Below are positions 32,188 to 39,533 of a stretch of DNA of 39,533 bases, piece after piece. Numbering within the stretch: position 1 is the first letter of the stretch; the number at the start of each line of letters is the position of its first letter. This DNA is from Sphingomonas sp. Leaf10 (GTDB lineage: Bacteria > Pseudomonadota > Alphaproteobacteria > Sphingomonadales > Sphingomonadaceae): positions 1 through 39,533 of the forward strand of contig NZ_LMKE01000001.1 in NCBI RefSeq assembly GCF_001421245.1, in the 5' to 3' direction. The notes under the pieces were generated by a model. It was not told where the DNA came from and ran no database searches. It saw only the letters and a program-made list of their open reading frames with translations. The translations under genes and the position numbers were made by a program.

Positions 32188-33282
32188 ATGTCCGACGATC
32201 TGCTCGAGTCCCGCGATGCCGATGCGTCCGCCGCTTATCTGCTCGACCATGTCGCCGCAGCCGAGCGCGCGGGGCACCGACGGCTGCGTGCATCCGCCGA
32301 TCATTTCCATCTGCCCGTCGATGCGCGGATTGACGATCGCACCGCCGCCCGGCTGGACGCGACGATGCGCGCGACCGTCGCCAGCGTCGAAACCGAGATT
32401 CGCGATCATGCCGCACGCCTGCTGGCGTCGCGCGGGCAGGCGGCGGTCGCGCAGGGGCTGCGCGCGGTCGGATCGACGTTCGACCGGGTGCAGCGGGCCG
32501 GGCTGTTCCGCGATTCCGCGCTGTTCAATGAATTATACGCGCGCGTCCGGCTGGACACGATCGGCCGCGCGCTGCCGACGATGGTGATCGAGGCAGGCGA
32601 CCGGCCGACGATGGTCGCGCGGCTGGCGCAGGCGAGCGACCGGCTGGTTGCCGCCGCCGCCGTGGCGATGCTGGCGGCACAGGCGCGGCGCGGGTCGGTG
32701 ATCGATGGCGGGCCGGTGGCGGTCGATCTGGTCCGGCCGCTCCATGCCCGGATCGCATGGTGGGTCGCGGCGGCGCTGCGCGATGCGGCGGAGGTCGGCG
32801 AATCGATCGCCGCGCTCGACGCCGCCTTGGCCGAATCGGTCCGGCGTGCGATCGATGCGCAGGGCGAATTGGTGCCGATGGAAATCGCGGCGATGCGGCT
32901 GGCACAGGCGATTGATGCGCAGGGCGACGAAGTCCCAGCGCTGCTGACCGAGGCGATCGGCGACGGGCGGCTGGTGCTGTTCGTCGCGCTGGTCGCGCGG
33001 GCGAGCGGGCTGGCGTTCGATCGGGTCCGCGACGTGGTGATCGATGGCGATGGCGCGCGGTTGTGGGTCGTGCTGCGTGCGCTGGCGGTCGATCGGGCGA
33101 CGATCGCGCGCATCGGCTTCGCGCTGGCGGAGGCCGAGCCGGTTCGCGACATCGAACGCTTCGCCGACCAGCTCGACAGCATCATGGGGGTCGCGCCCGA
33201 AGCGGCGCGGGTCGCATTGGCGCCGATGGCGTTGGATAGCGAATATCATGCGGCAATGCTGGCGTTGGGGACCGCCGAGTGA
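32188..33282 (+). CDS. DUF2336 domain-containing protein
   Basis: A 364-residue, Ala-rich, almost all-helical soluble protein in the pattern of DUF2336, a family common in alphaproteobacteria with no fixed function. No signal peptide, membrane segment or catalytic motif is visible. Repeated helical pairs (ARLAQASDRLVAAAAVAMLAAQ; AALRDAAEVGESIAALDAAL) suggest a helical-repeat scaffold. I chose ATG 32188 over an in-frame start at 32170, which lies inside the palindrome. The stop overlaps the start of the following histidine kinase (GTGA), so the two are probably co-translated and may act together. Confidence 0.75.
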   Translation: MSDDLLESRDADASAAYLLDHVAAAERAGHRRLRASADHFHLPVDARIDDRTAARLDATMRATVASVETEIRDHAARLLASRGQAAVAQGLRAVGSTFDRVQRAGLFRDSALFNELYARVRLDTIGRALPTMVIEAGDRPTMVARLAQASDRLVAAAAVAMLAAQARRGSVIDGGPVAVDLVRPLHARIAWWVAAALRDAAEVGESIAALDAALAESVRRAIDAQGELVPMEIAAMRLAQAIDAQGDEVPALLTEAIGDGRLVLFVALVARASGLAFDRVRDVVIDGDGARLWVVLRALAVDRATIARIGFALAEAEPVRDIERFADQLDSIMGVAPEAARVALAPMALDSEYHAAMLALGTAE

Positions 33283-34667
33283 TCGACATGCGCCTCGGCG
33301 CGGCGCCCGCGATCGGGCGGCTGTCGGCGGACGGGCTGTTGCTCGACGCCGAACCGCGTCTGGCCGAACTGAACCGCCGTGCGGGGGGCGGGCCGGGCCG
33401 ACCGGTGGCGGTGCCGCAGATCGCCGCGCTGGTCCGGCTGGTCCGGCGGCTCGGCATCCCGCTGACCCGTGCGATCGTGGCGGCGGATGGCGAGGACGAT
33501 ATCACGCTGACCGTGCGTGCCGAACCCGATGAACTGGGCATCCGGCTGGAGGTGAATGGTTGGCGGGCCGGCGCGCCGTGGGAGGCGGAGCACGCGCCGC
33601 GCCGGGCGAGCGATTTCCTGCGCGCCGATGCCGACTGGGTGTGGACGACCGATGCGGCACTGCATCTGACGCATGTATCCGACCATGCCGGACAGAGTTT
33701 CGGCTTCGATCCGCAGATGGTGCTGGGTCAGCCGATCACGCGCCTGTTTTCGCTGAGCGACGATGGCGACGGTGGCTTTCCGATCCTCGGCGCGCTGGCA
33801 TCGCAGAACCGGTTCGAGGGGCAGGAGGCGATGATCCGCGCCACGGCACACCGTGTCCGGCTGTCGGCGGTGCCACGGCTCGATGCGAATGGGCGCTTTG
33901 CCGGGTTCGACGGCGCGGTGCACGCGATCACGCCGCTGCCGTCGCCACCCTATGCTGCCGAAACCGGCGGGACGGCCGAACCGAATACCGACCTGCCCGA
34001 CGGGTTCAGCCGGCGGATCGGGCGGGCGCTGCGGCATCCGCTGGGGCGGATCATCGCCAATGCCGACAGCATGTCGGCACAGGCCGACGGGCCGCTGCGC
34101 GACGATTATGTCGCCTATGCCGCCGATATCGCCAGCGCGGGCCGGCACCTGATGGGGCTGGTCGACGATCTGGAAGATCTCTCGGCGATCGAACGCGCCG
34201 ATTTCGAGGTCGCTCTCGAGGATATCGACCTGGCCGATGTCGCGCGGCGCGCGGCCGGATTGCTGGGGGTGCGAGCGGTACAGGGCAATGTCCGCATCGA
34301 CCGCCCGTCGTTCGACGATTCGCTGCCGGCGCGGGGTGAGTTCCGCCGGGTTTTGCAGATCATGGTGAACCTGATCGGCAATGCGGTGCGCTATTCGCCG
34401 TCCGCGGGCACGGTTTGGATCCGGCTGGAGCGCGACGGCGAGAATGCCTGCGTGATCGTCGCCGATCAGGGCAAGGGCATCGCCGCGGGCGATCAGGAAC
34501 GCATCTTCACCAAATTCGGCCGGGTCGATCCGACCGAGGCGGGGGGCAGCGGCCTGGGCCTCTATATCGCGCGGCGGCTGGCGCGGGCGATGGGCGGCGA
34601 CATCCTGGTCGACAGCGCGCCGGGGCAGGGCGCGCGGTTCGTGCTGGTGCTGTCGGGGCGGCCATAA
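33279..34667 (+). CDS. PAS-domain histidine kinase lacking the usual phosphoacceptor His
   Basis: A 462-residue cytoplasmic kinase-like protein without membrane segments. A PAS domain spans about 115-220 (DWVWTTDAALHLTHVSDHAG). The dimerisation region FSRRIGRALRHPLGRIIAN (243-261) aligns with F..xxSHELRTPLxxI; the phosphoacceptor position is R249, and His (H253) stands where Thr normally is. The ATPase domain looks complete: N box NLIGNAVRYS (364-373), G1 DQGKG (396-400), F box IFTKFG and G2 GGSGLGLYIARR (422-433). The start is GTG 33279, overlapping the upstream stop; ATG 33288 is possible. It may be a pseudo-kinase or a kinase with an unusual acceptor. Confidence 0.85.
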   Translation: MIDMRLGAAPAIGRLSADGLLLDAEPRLAELNRRAGGGPGRPVAVPQIAALVRLVRRLGIPLTRAIVAADGEDDITLTVRAEPDELGIRLEVNGWRAGAPWEAEHAPRRASDFLRADADWVWTTDAALHLTHVSDHAGQSFGFDPQMVLGQPITRLFSLSDDGDGGFPILGALASQNRFEGQEAMIRATAHRVRLSAVPRLDANGRFAGFDGAVHAITPLPSPPYAAETGGTAEPNTDLPDGFSRRIGRALRHPLGRIIANADSMSAQADGPLRDDYVAYAADIASAGRHLMGLVDDLEDLSAIERADFEVALEDIDLADVARRAAGLLGVRAVQGNVRIDRPSFDDSLPARGEFRRVLQIMVNLIGNAVRYSPSAGTVWIRLERDGENACVIVADQGKGIAAGDQERIFTKFGRVDPTEAGGSGLGLYIARRLARAMGGDILVDSAPGQGARFVLVLSGRP

Positions 34668-34721
34668 GTCGACCCCGTTTTCGCGGTCGCATCGGCCGCG
34701 TTCGATGCTATCACCCGCGCC

Positions 34722-35330
34722 ATGGGACGCAGGTCGGATCACAGCCGCGCGGAAATCGAACACATGCTGCTGGTCGAGGGGCATCGCCATCTGGCCGAGG
34801 CCGGGTTCGCGCGGTTCTCGGCGCGCGAGGTCGCTAAGCGGATCGGCTATTCGATCGGCACGCTCTACAATGTCTTCGGCAGCTATGACCGGTTCGTCGT
34901 CGCGCTGAACACGCGGACCTTCGGCGTGTGGGCAAGGGAGTTGGAGGCGGTGCTGGCGACGTGCAGCGGCGACCGTATCCGCTGCCTGGTCGAGAGCTAT
35001 TTCGCCTTTGCCAGAACCAACCGCAATCTGTGGCTGGCGATCTACGACCATCATCTGCCGGGCGACTTCACGTTGCCCGAAGAGGATCACCGGCAGCGCG
35101 GCGAATTGACGCGGATCGTGGTCGACGAGATTGCAGCGGTGTTGCCGCCCGAGAAAGCGCCCGACGTGCCGCATCTCGCCCGGTCGCTGGTGGCGACGGT
35201 CCACGGCCACTGCATGTTCGACCTGACCGGCAGCTTCGCACTGATGGGCGAAGGCGAGCCGGTCGAGATGGCGCTGGCCCGCGTGCGCGAGACGCTGGCC
35301 GTGGCGTCAGGCGAAGGCCGCCTCGGCTAG
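34722..35330 (+). CDS. TetR-family transcriptional regulator
   Basis: A 202-residue repressor-type protein. The N-terminal helix-turn-helix covers residues 10-60, with HLAEAGFARFSAREVAKRIGYSIGTLYNVFGSYDRFVVALN matching the TetR signature; the remaining helices form the ligand-binding domain. The ligand is unknown. The 3' end overlaps the convergent heme oxygenase gene by 24 bp, so regulation of that gene is possible but not indicated by any operator I can see. A 54-bp gap separates it from the kinase upstream. Confidence 0.9.
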   Translation: MGRRSDHSRAEIEHMLLVEGHRHLAEAGFARFSAREVAKRIGYSIGTLYNVFGSYDRFVVALNTRTFGVWARELEAVLATCSGDRIRCLVESYFAFARTNRNLWLAIYDHHLPGDFTLPEEDHRQRGELTRIVVDEIAAVLPPEKAPDVPHLARSLVATVHGHCMFDLTGSFALMGEGEPVEMALARVRETLAVASGEGRLG

Positions 35331-35888
35331 CGAACGGAAGCGGGCGAAGGCGGTGCGGGCGGCGTCGATCATCCGTGCTTCGTCGGCATCGGTCATCGCT
35401 GCGTCGTCGATCGCGGCGGTGAAGCGCCGCCAGTGCGCGGCGCGGCCATCGGGATGACCGGCGAGGTGCTGCGCGCCGTGATCGGCGTCGAAACCGATGC
35501 GCTGCGCCGCCTTGATGAGGAATGCCGCGCCGAGCGATGACCCCTCCGCGACATAGAGCCAGCCGAGCGCGGCGGGAATGTCATCGGTCGCGACCGGTGC
35601 GGGATCGGGGATCGCAGGCGGCGGCAGCGCGACGGCGGTCAGGTCGGCGGCGATCGCGCCAGACCGGTCGCGTTCGGCCAGATCGGGGACCAGCGCCTGC
35701 AACGCCGGGTCGGCATAGAGCGGGGCGATGGCGGCATGGAACGCCTGCTGCACTTGCAGGAAGCGGACATAGCGATCGGGCGCGGCGAACGGATCGAGCG
35801 CCATGATCCGCGCGTCGAGCCGGTCGTGGAGGTCGGTGGTCGCGGCCTTCAGGCGCTGCGATCGGGTCGGGGGCAGGGGGATGGACAC
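35307..35888 (-). CDS. biliverdin-producing heme oxygenase
   Basis: A 193-residue all-helical enzyme that opens heme to biliverdin, iron and CO. The likely proximal heme ligand is H21 in AATTDLHDRLD, and the distal helix carries LGWLYVAEGSSLGAAFL, typical of the bacterial BphO/HemO group. No signal peptide; cytosolic. Biliverdin can serve as bacteriophytochrome chromophore, or the enzyme can supply iron; no phytochrome or heme-uptake gene is in the window. Its 3' end overlaps the TetR gene tail to tail by 24 bp. Confidence 0.9.
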   Translation of the reverse strand: MSIPLPPTRSQRLKAATTDLHDRLDARIMALDPFAAPDRYVRFLQVQQAFHAAIAPLYADPALQALVPDLAERDRSGAIAADLTAVALPPPAIPDPAPVATDDIPAALGWLYVAEGSSLGAAFLIKAAQRIGFDADHGAQHLAGHPDGRAAHWRRFTAAIDDAAMTDADEARMIDAARTAFARFRSLAEAAFA

Positions 35889-35955
35889 GCGATCCGTCTA
35901 GCGGCTTCGATGCGTCGGGGATAGCGGCCCGCCCGGTACCGAGCGAGCCGCGCGA

Positions 35956-37644
35956 TCAGAACAGCCCGTCGTCGTCTTCGTCTTCCTCGACGACGGTGCT
36001 CGCCACCACGAAACAGGGCGGCACGTTGGCGGCATGGATGTCGCGCTCCTGCGCCATCGTATAGAGCGCGGCGATCTGCGGCAGCAGGGTGCCGAGCGCG
36101 CTCAGCGCGTCCTCCGACAGGTCGTGCGGCAGGGTGCTGACCGCCAGTACGATCGCCGACTGTCGCATCGTCGCGCCCAGTTCCAGCTCGGCGCCGATTT
36201 CGTCGCCGGTGATCGTCAGCAGTTCGATCAGCTGGCGGGCATCGTCGCCGCCTTCGCGGACCGCCATGTCGGTGCGCTGGCATCCTTCGCAGATGACGCT
36301 CAATGCCTGGGCGAGTTTCCCACCCATGTCGCCGGCGGTGTTGCCACGCTTGGCGGCGAGGGAAGCGTTGACTTCGGCCAGTTCGCGGATCGGCGCGCCG
36401 ATGCCGCGCATCGCGTTCCCGAGTGAATGGGCGTAGATATCGACCTCACCCGCGACGACCGACACCGCCTTGCCCAGATCGCCATGGCGGCGACACAGCA
36501 GACGGGTGTTGGTGGCGATGTCCTGTACGTTGAACTGGACGCGTTGCAGATGTTCAAGACGGCCGGTCAGCTCGTCGACGGTTTCGGTGATCAGGCCCAG
36601 CATCGCCGCCGAGCGCTGATCGGCTTCCTGCAACTGTCCGGTGATGACCGCGATCTCACCCACCGCCTCGTCGATCTGGGCGAGGAACGGGCGGCCGTTG
36701 CGGCCGGCATCGTCCTCGACCAGCGTCCGCAGCGCGTCGGTATCGGGCTGCAACGCCTTCAACGAAGCGACCAGCCGGGCGGCGTCGCGGTCGAAATCGG
36801 CCGAACTCGCCTCCAGCTGCGCGGCGAGCAGATGGTGGATGACGCCGGTCACTTCGCTCTGCGCCGGCTCGGACAGGGCGACCCCTTCGAGCAGTTGCAG
36901 CGCGGAGACGACATGCTCGACCCGCTGGCGGGTGCTGTCACCGACCTGCAGCGCGCCGAGCATCGTCGCGACGCGGCCTTGCACGGTACGGGCGATTTCC
37001 GCCACCTGGTGCGCCATCGCCGCGACGTCGCCCAGATGGCCGTGCAGCGCGTTGGCATCGCGGGTCAGCCGCTGCGGCACGGCGGGCAGGATCTTCCGCG
37101 CCTCGGCCGCCAGCAGTCGCCCGGCCTGTTGCACGCTGCCGACGCTGGTCGACAATTCCTTCAGCTTGGCGAGGAATCCCTCCAGATGTTCCTCGCCGGC
37201 CGCCAGCCGCTGCCCCATGTCGTTGACGAAGCCCACAAAGGCAGCCTCGCCCGACGCGGCGATCTTGATATTCATGCCGTAGATATGGAGGACGCGCAGT
37301 GCCTGTCGCATGTCCATGACATGGTCGCGCAGCACGCGCGAGGCGGTGCCGATCCGGGCCATGTCGGCCTCGCGTTCGGCCTGTACCACCGGCAGCGCGT
37401 CGAGCTGTGCGGCAACTTCCTTCAGGCTGGTGACGGCGATGCCCGCCACGCTCTCGTCGAGCGCGCCGGTCACCCCCTCGATCGAGGTGATGATGCGGTC
37501 GATCGTGTCGATCGCGGTGGAGAGAGTGGTACCGGCGCGCACGAAGCGCGCGTCCATGCTGGCCGCCATCAGCGCCAGCGTACGCTTCAGATTCGTGGCG
37601 TCGATCGCCTGGCCCTGTACCGAATCGATCCGGAGGTGCTGCAT
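35956..37644 (-). CDS. soluble MCP-like chemotaxis protein with degenerate signalling tips
   Basis: A 562-residue protein almost entirely of long helices, without membrane segment or sensor domain. Two stretches recall the MCP hairpin tip: YGMNIKIAASGEAAFVGFVN (122-141) and IATNTRLLCRRHGDLGKAVS (376-395, then VVAGEVDIYAHSL). Both align with IAxQTNLLALNAAIEAARAGE.. GFAVVAxEV but lack the central residues; the second is about one heptad shorter. The tail is acidic (EEDEDDDGLF). As the third gene after cheR and cheB it should belong to the same pathway, perhaps as a cytosolic receptor or scaffold. The function is not established from sequence. Confidence 0.7.
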   Translation of the reverse strand: MQHLRIDSVQGQAIDATNLKRTLALMAASMDARFVRAGTTLSTAIDTIDRIITSIEGVTGALDESVAGIAVTSLKEVAAQLDALPVVQAEREADMARIGTASRVLRDHVMDMRQALRVLHIYGMNIKIAASGEAAFVGFVNDMGQRLAAGEEHLEGFLAKLKELSTSVGSVQQAGRLLAAEARKILPAVPQRLTRDANALHGHLGDVAAMAHQVAEIARTVQGRVATMLGALQVGDSTRQRVEHVVSALQLLEGVALSEPAQSEVTGVIHHLLAAQLEASSADFDRDAARLVASLKALQPDTDALRTLVEDDAGRNGRPFLAQIDEAVGEIAVITGQLQEADQRSAAMLGLITETVDELTGRLEHLQRVQFNVQDIATNTRLLCRRHGDLGKAVSVVAGEVDIYAHSLGNAMRGIGAPIRELAEVNASLAAKRGNTAGDMGGKLAQALSVICEGCQRTDMAVREGGDDARQLIELLTITGDEIGAELELGATMRQSAIVLAVSTLPHDLSEDALSALGTLLPQIAALYTMAQERDIHAANVPPCFVVASTVVEEDEDDDGLF

Positions 37645-37689
37645 GAGGGTGGTCCTAGGCGAGAAAGGATGGGGTGGCGGCGGCGGCGA

Positions 37690-38766
37690 TCATCGTGCCG
37701 TCGCCAGCAGCAGGTCGCGGGCGATATTCTGCAACGGCACGACCTTGTCGGCGGCACCGCGGGCGATCGCTTCCTTGGGCATGCCGAACACGACCGAGGT
37801 CGCTTCGTCCTGTGCGAAGGTGCGGGCGCCGGCCTGCTTCATTTCCAGCAGACCGCGCGCACCGTCGTCACCCATGCCGGTCATGATGATGCCGACGGCG
37901 TTCGACCCGGCATTGCGCGCGGCCGAACGGAACAGCACGTCGACCGACGGGCGATGGCGCGAGACCAGCGGCCCTTCGCGCACCGCGACGACATAGCGCG
38001 CCCCCTGTCGCTCCAGGAGGGTGTGGCGCAGGCCGCCGGGGGCGATCAGCACATGGCCGCGCATCACCGTGTCGCCGTCCTCGGCTTCCTTCACATCGAC
38101 CTGGCACAGGCCGTTCAGTCGCTTGGCAAAGGCGCGGGTGAAGCTCTCGGGCATATGCTGGACGATGACGATGCCGGGCGAGTTGGCGGGCAACGCCTCC
38201 AGCACCTCGCGCAGCGCTTCGGTCCCGCCGGTCGATGCGCCGATGCACACCACCATCTCGGTCGTGCGGCTCATCGCCCGCCCGGTGGGCGGCGGCAGGA
38301 CGGCGTCGGCGGTCAGCTTTTCGGCGGGCGAACTGATCCTGCTCGACGTGGTGCGCGCGCGCAGCCGGGCGCGGGCGGCACCCTTTACCGTGTCGCGGAT
38401 CCGCATCTTGGAATCGTTGAGGTGGTCGGCGACGCCCAGACGCGGTTTCAGGATCACGTCGACCGCACCCGCCTCCAGCGCCTGCAACAACGTTTCCGAC
38501 CCTTCCTCGACCAGCGACGAACACATCACCACCGGGATCGGCTTCTGGCTCATCAGCTTGCGCAGGAAGGTGACGCCGTCCATGCGGGGCATTTCTACGT
38601 CGAGTGTAATGACATCGGGAATCTCTTCCTGGATGTAGCGCGCGGCGGCGAAGGGATCGGCGGCAGCGGCGATCACCTCGATCTCGGGGTCTTCGTTCAG
38701 TATCGCGGTCATCGCCTGGCGAACGCTGGCGCTGTCATCGATCACAAGGACGCGGATCTTTCCCAT
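37690..38766 (-). CDS. cheB: chemotaxis protein-glutamate methylesterase CheB
   Basis: A 358-residue two-domain response regulator that removes methyl groups from receptors. The receiver (1-125) has D10/D11, phosphoacceptor D56 in [11 protein letters not shown] and the lysine in ILKPR. The methylesterase domain (about 165-358) has the Ser-His-Asp triad in [20 protein letters not shown] and [14 protein letters not shown]. The linker is Ala/Arg/Ser-rich. Start 38766 lies 2 bp after the cheR stop, so expression is coupled. The frame's upstream extension shadows cheR and is not used. Confidence 0.96.
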   Translation of the reverse strand: MGKIRVLVIDDSASVRQAMTAILNEDPEIEVIAAAADPFAAARYIQEEIPDVITLDVEMPRMDGVTFLRKLMSQKPIPVVMCSSLVEEGSETLLQALEAGAVDVILKPRLGVADHLNDSKMRIRDTVKGAARARLRARTTSSRISSPAEKLTADAVLPPPTGRAMSRTTEMVVCIGASTGGTEALREVLEALPANSPGIVIVQHMPESFTRAFAKRLNGLCQVDVKEAEDGDTVMRGHVLIAPGGLRHTLLERQGARYVVAVREGPLVSRHRPSVDVLFRSAARNAGSNAVGIIMTGMGDDGARGLLEMKQAGARTFAQDEATSVVFGMPKEAIARGAADKVVPLQNIARDLLLATAR

Positions 38767-38768
38767 GC

Positions 38769-39533
38769 TCAGTCCTTCATGAAAACGGTGTAGGAAACGG
38801 TCGATACCGGCAGGTCCATGCCGGCGATCGATTCCGAATGGCCAAGGAACAGATAGCCGCCGGGGCGCAGGCAGGCGCATAGCCGGCGCACCACCTTTTC
38901 CTGCGTTTCCTTGTCGAAATAGATCAGCACGTTGCGACAGAAGATGATGTCCATCGGATCGCCGACCGGATAGCTGGCGTCCATCAGGTTCAGGCGCGCG
39001 AAGCCGATCGCCGAGCGCAGCGACGGCACGATGCGCACGTCGCGCGACGTGCGGTCGACCGGCGTCGCGACATAACGCTGGCGCAGGGCCGAGGGCACCG
39101 GTTCGACCAGTTCGGCCGGATAGATGCCGCGGCGGGCGGTCTCCAGCACGGCGGTGTCGATATCGGTCGCGAGGATGCCGTAATCGGGACCGCCCCCGTT
39201 GGCGAACTGGTCGAGGACCATCGCCATGGTATAGGGTTCGGCCCCGGTCGAGCAGGCGGCGCTCCACGCGCGGATGCGGTGCTGCCCGGTCGCGGCGATC
39301 GTCGGCAGTGCGGTCTGGGCCAGATAGTCGAAATGACCGGGTTCGCGGAAGAAATCGGTCTTGTTGGTGGTCACCGCATTGACGAGGTGGACCAGTTCCC
39401 CCGGCTCCGCGCGTCCGTCGAACAGGTGGTCGCAATATTGGTCGAGCGTCGCCATGCCGGTGTCGCGCAACCGCCGTTGCAACCGGCCCTCCAGCATCGT
39501 CGCCTTGGTCCGCGGCATCTTGATGCCGGTCTG
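38769..39533 (-). CDS. cheR: chemotaxis protein methyltransferase CheR (5' end outside window)
   Basis: The visible 254 codons cover most of CheR, which methylates receptor glutamates with S-adenosylmethionine. The N-terminal helical domain remnant includes [18 protein letters not shown]. The catalytic domain has [14 protein letters not shown], the SAM loop [15 protein letters not shown] and [14 protein letters not shown]; it ends in [10 protein letters not shown]. The frame continues without a start to the window edge (QTGIK before MPRTK), as in the family where TGIxL precedes this point, so the gene is cut rather than starting at the in-frame ATG 39518. It heads the cheR-cheB-MCP-like operon as far as can be seen. 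Confidence 0.95.
   Translation of the reverse strand, partial: QTGIKMPRTKATMLEGRLQRRLRDTGMATLDQYCDHLFDGRAEPGELVHLVNAVTTNKTDFFREPGHFDYLAQTALPTIAATGQHRIRAWSAACSTGAEPYTMAMVLDQFANGGGPDYGILATDIDTAVLETARRGIYPAELVEPVPSALRQRYVATPVDRTSRDVRIVPSLRSAIGFARLNLMDASYPVGDPMDIIFCRNVLIYFDKETQEKVVRRLCACLRPGGYLFLGHSESIAGMDLPVSTVSYTVFMKD

Noticed and set aside
33246..35210. Minus-strand open frame of 654 codons opposite the kinase and TetR genes
   Set aside because: The opposite strand encodes clear kinase and TetR motifs; no motif is found in the antisense product.
36427..38793. Plus-strand open frame of 788 codons opposite cheB and the MCP-like gene
   Set aside because: It covers the complement of two recognised chemotaxis genes; its His/Arg/Gln-rich composition marks it as a shadow of GC-rich coding DNA.

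Overview
The window is GC-rich, densely coded alphaproteobacterial chromosome, most likely from Sphingomonas or a close relative. This rests on the full-length CtrA, the pyruvate dehydrogenase layout, the RcnB/glycine-zipper protein, the DUF2336-histidine kinase pair, the cheR-cheB operon and the many short palindromic repeats. No rRNA, tRNA, CRISPR array, prophage or transposase gene was seen. I place 36 protein genes, one of them (cheR) cut by the right edge, plus one probable small RNA.

Layout from left to right. 135-3408: a beta-hydroxyacid dehydrogenase, an exported amidohydrolase and an L,D-transpeptidase. 3495-4196: the cell-cycle regulator ctrA on the minus strand, with CtrA-like half-sites upstream. 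4348-6663: a LysR regulator divergent from a pirin-wrbA pair. 6694-8639: a Crp/Fnr regulator and a secreted GH43 glycosidase with a LacI-type operator. 8771-12416: a D,D-carboxypeptidase lipoprotein, then pseudouridine synthase, arfB, free-Met-sulfoxide reductase and an RcnB-like protein. 12474-14630: an exported M28 peptidase, a small RNA on the opposite strand and a universal stress protein. 14758-18191: a pyruvate dehydrogenase E2/E3 operon with a small membrane protein and a thioesterase. 18257-19678: a phosphate-selective-type porin behind a Pho-box-like repeat. 20202-27340: a serine hydrolase, mfd, sdhE and recG. 27627-30970: a small DMT-type membrane protein, tyrS and anmK. 30980-34667: a membrane protein with two degenerate enzyme domains, a DUF2336 protein and a histidine kinase whose phosphoacceptor His is replaced. 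34722-35888: a TetR regulator overlapping a heme oxygenase tail to tail. 35956-39533: the operon cheR-cheB-(MCP-like soluble protein), read leftwards.

The least ordinary content lies between the genes. Two elements of 267 and 268 bp (19831-20097 and 29476-29743) share one architecture: long terminal inverted repeats enclosing two further stem-loops, as a three-way junction. Their arms differ in sequence, but their loops are related and rearranged relative to each other. A second family is a ~96-98 bp doublet of inverted repeats present three times. A third is a short repeat seen at 12417 and, as an inverted pair, at 28096-28218. Among the genes, the most interesting stretch is 30980-34667, where two neighbouring products look like signalling or lipid enzymes that have lost key catalytic residues, and where the DUF2336/kinase pair sits behind a perfect TTAACC-N6-GGTTAA palindrome.

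All calls come from reading sequence and motifs by eye. No database search was run, so family names are from recognition and start sites are inferred from ribosome-binding sites, signal peptides and family length.
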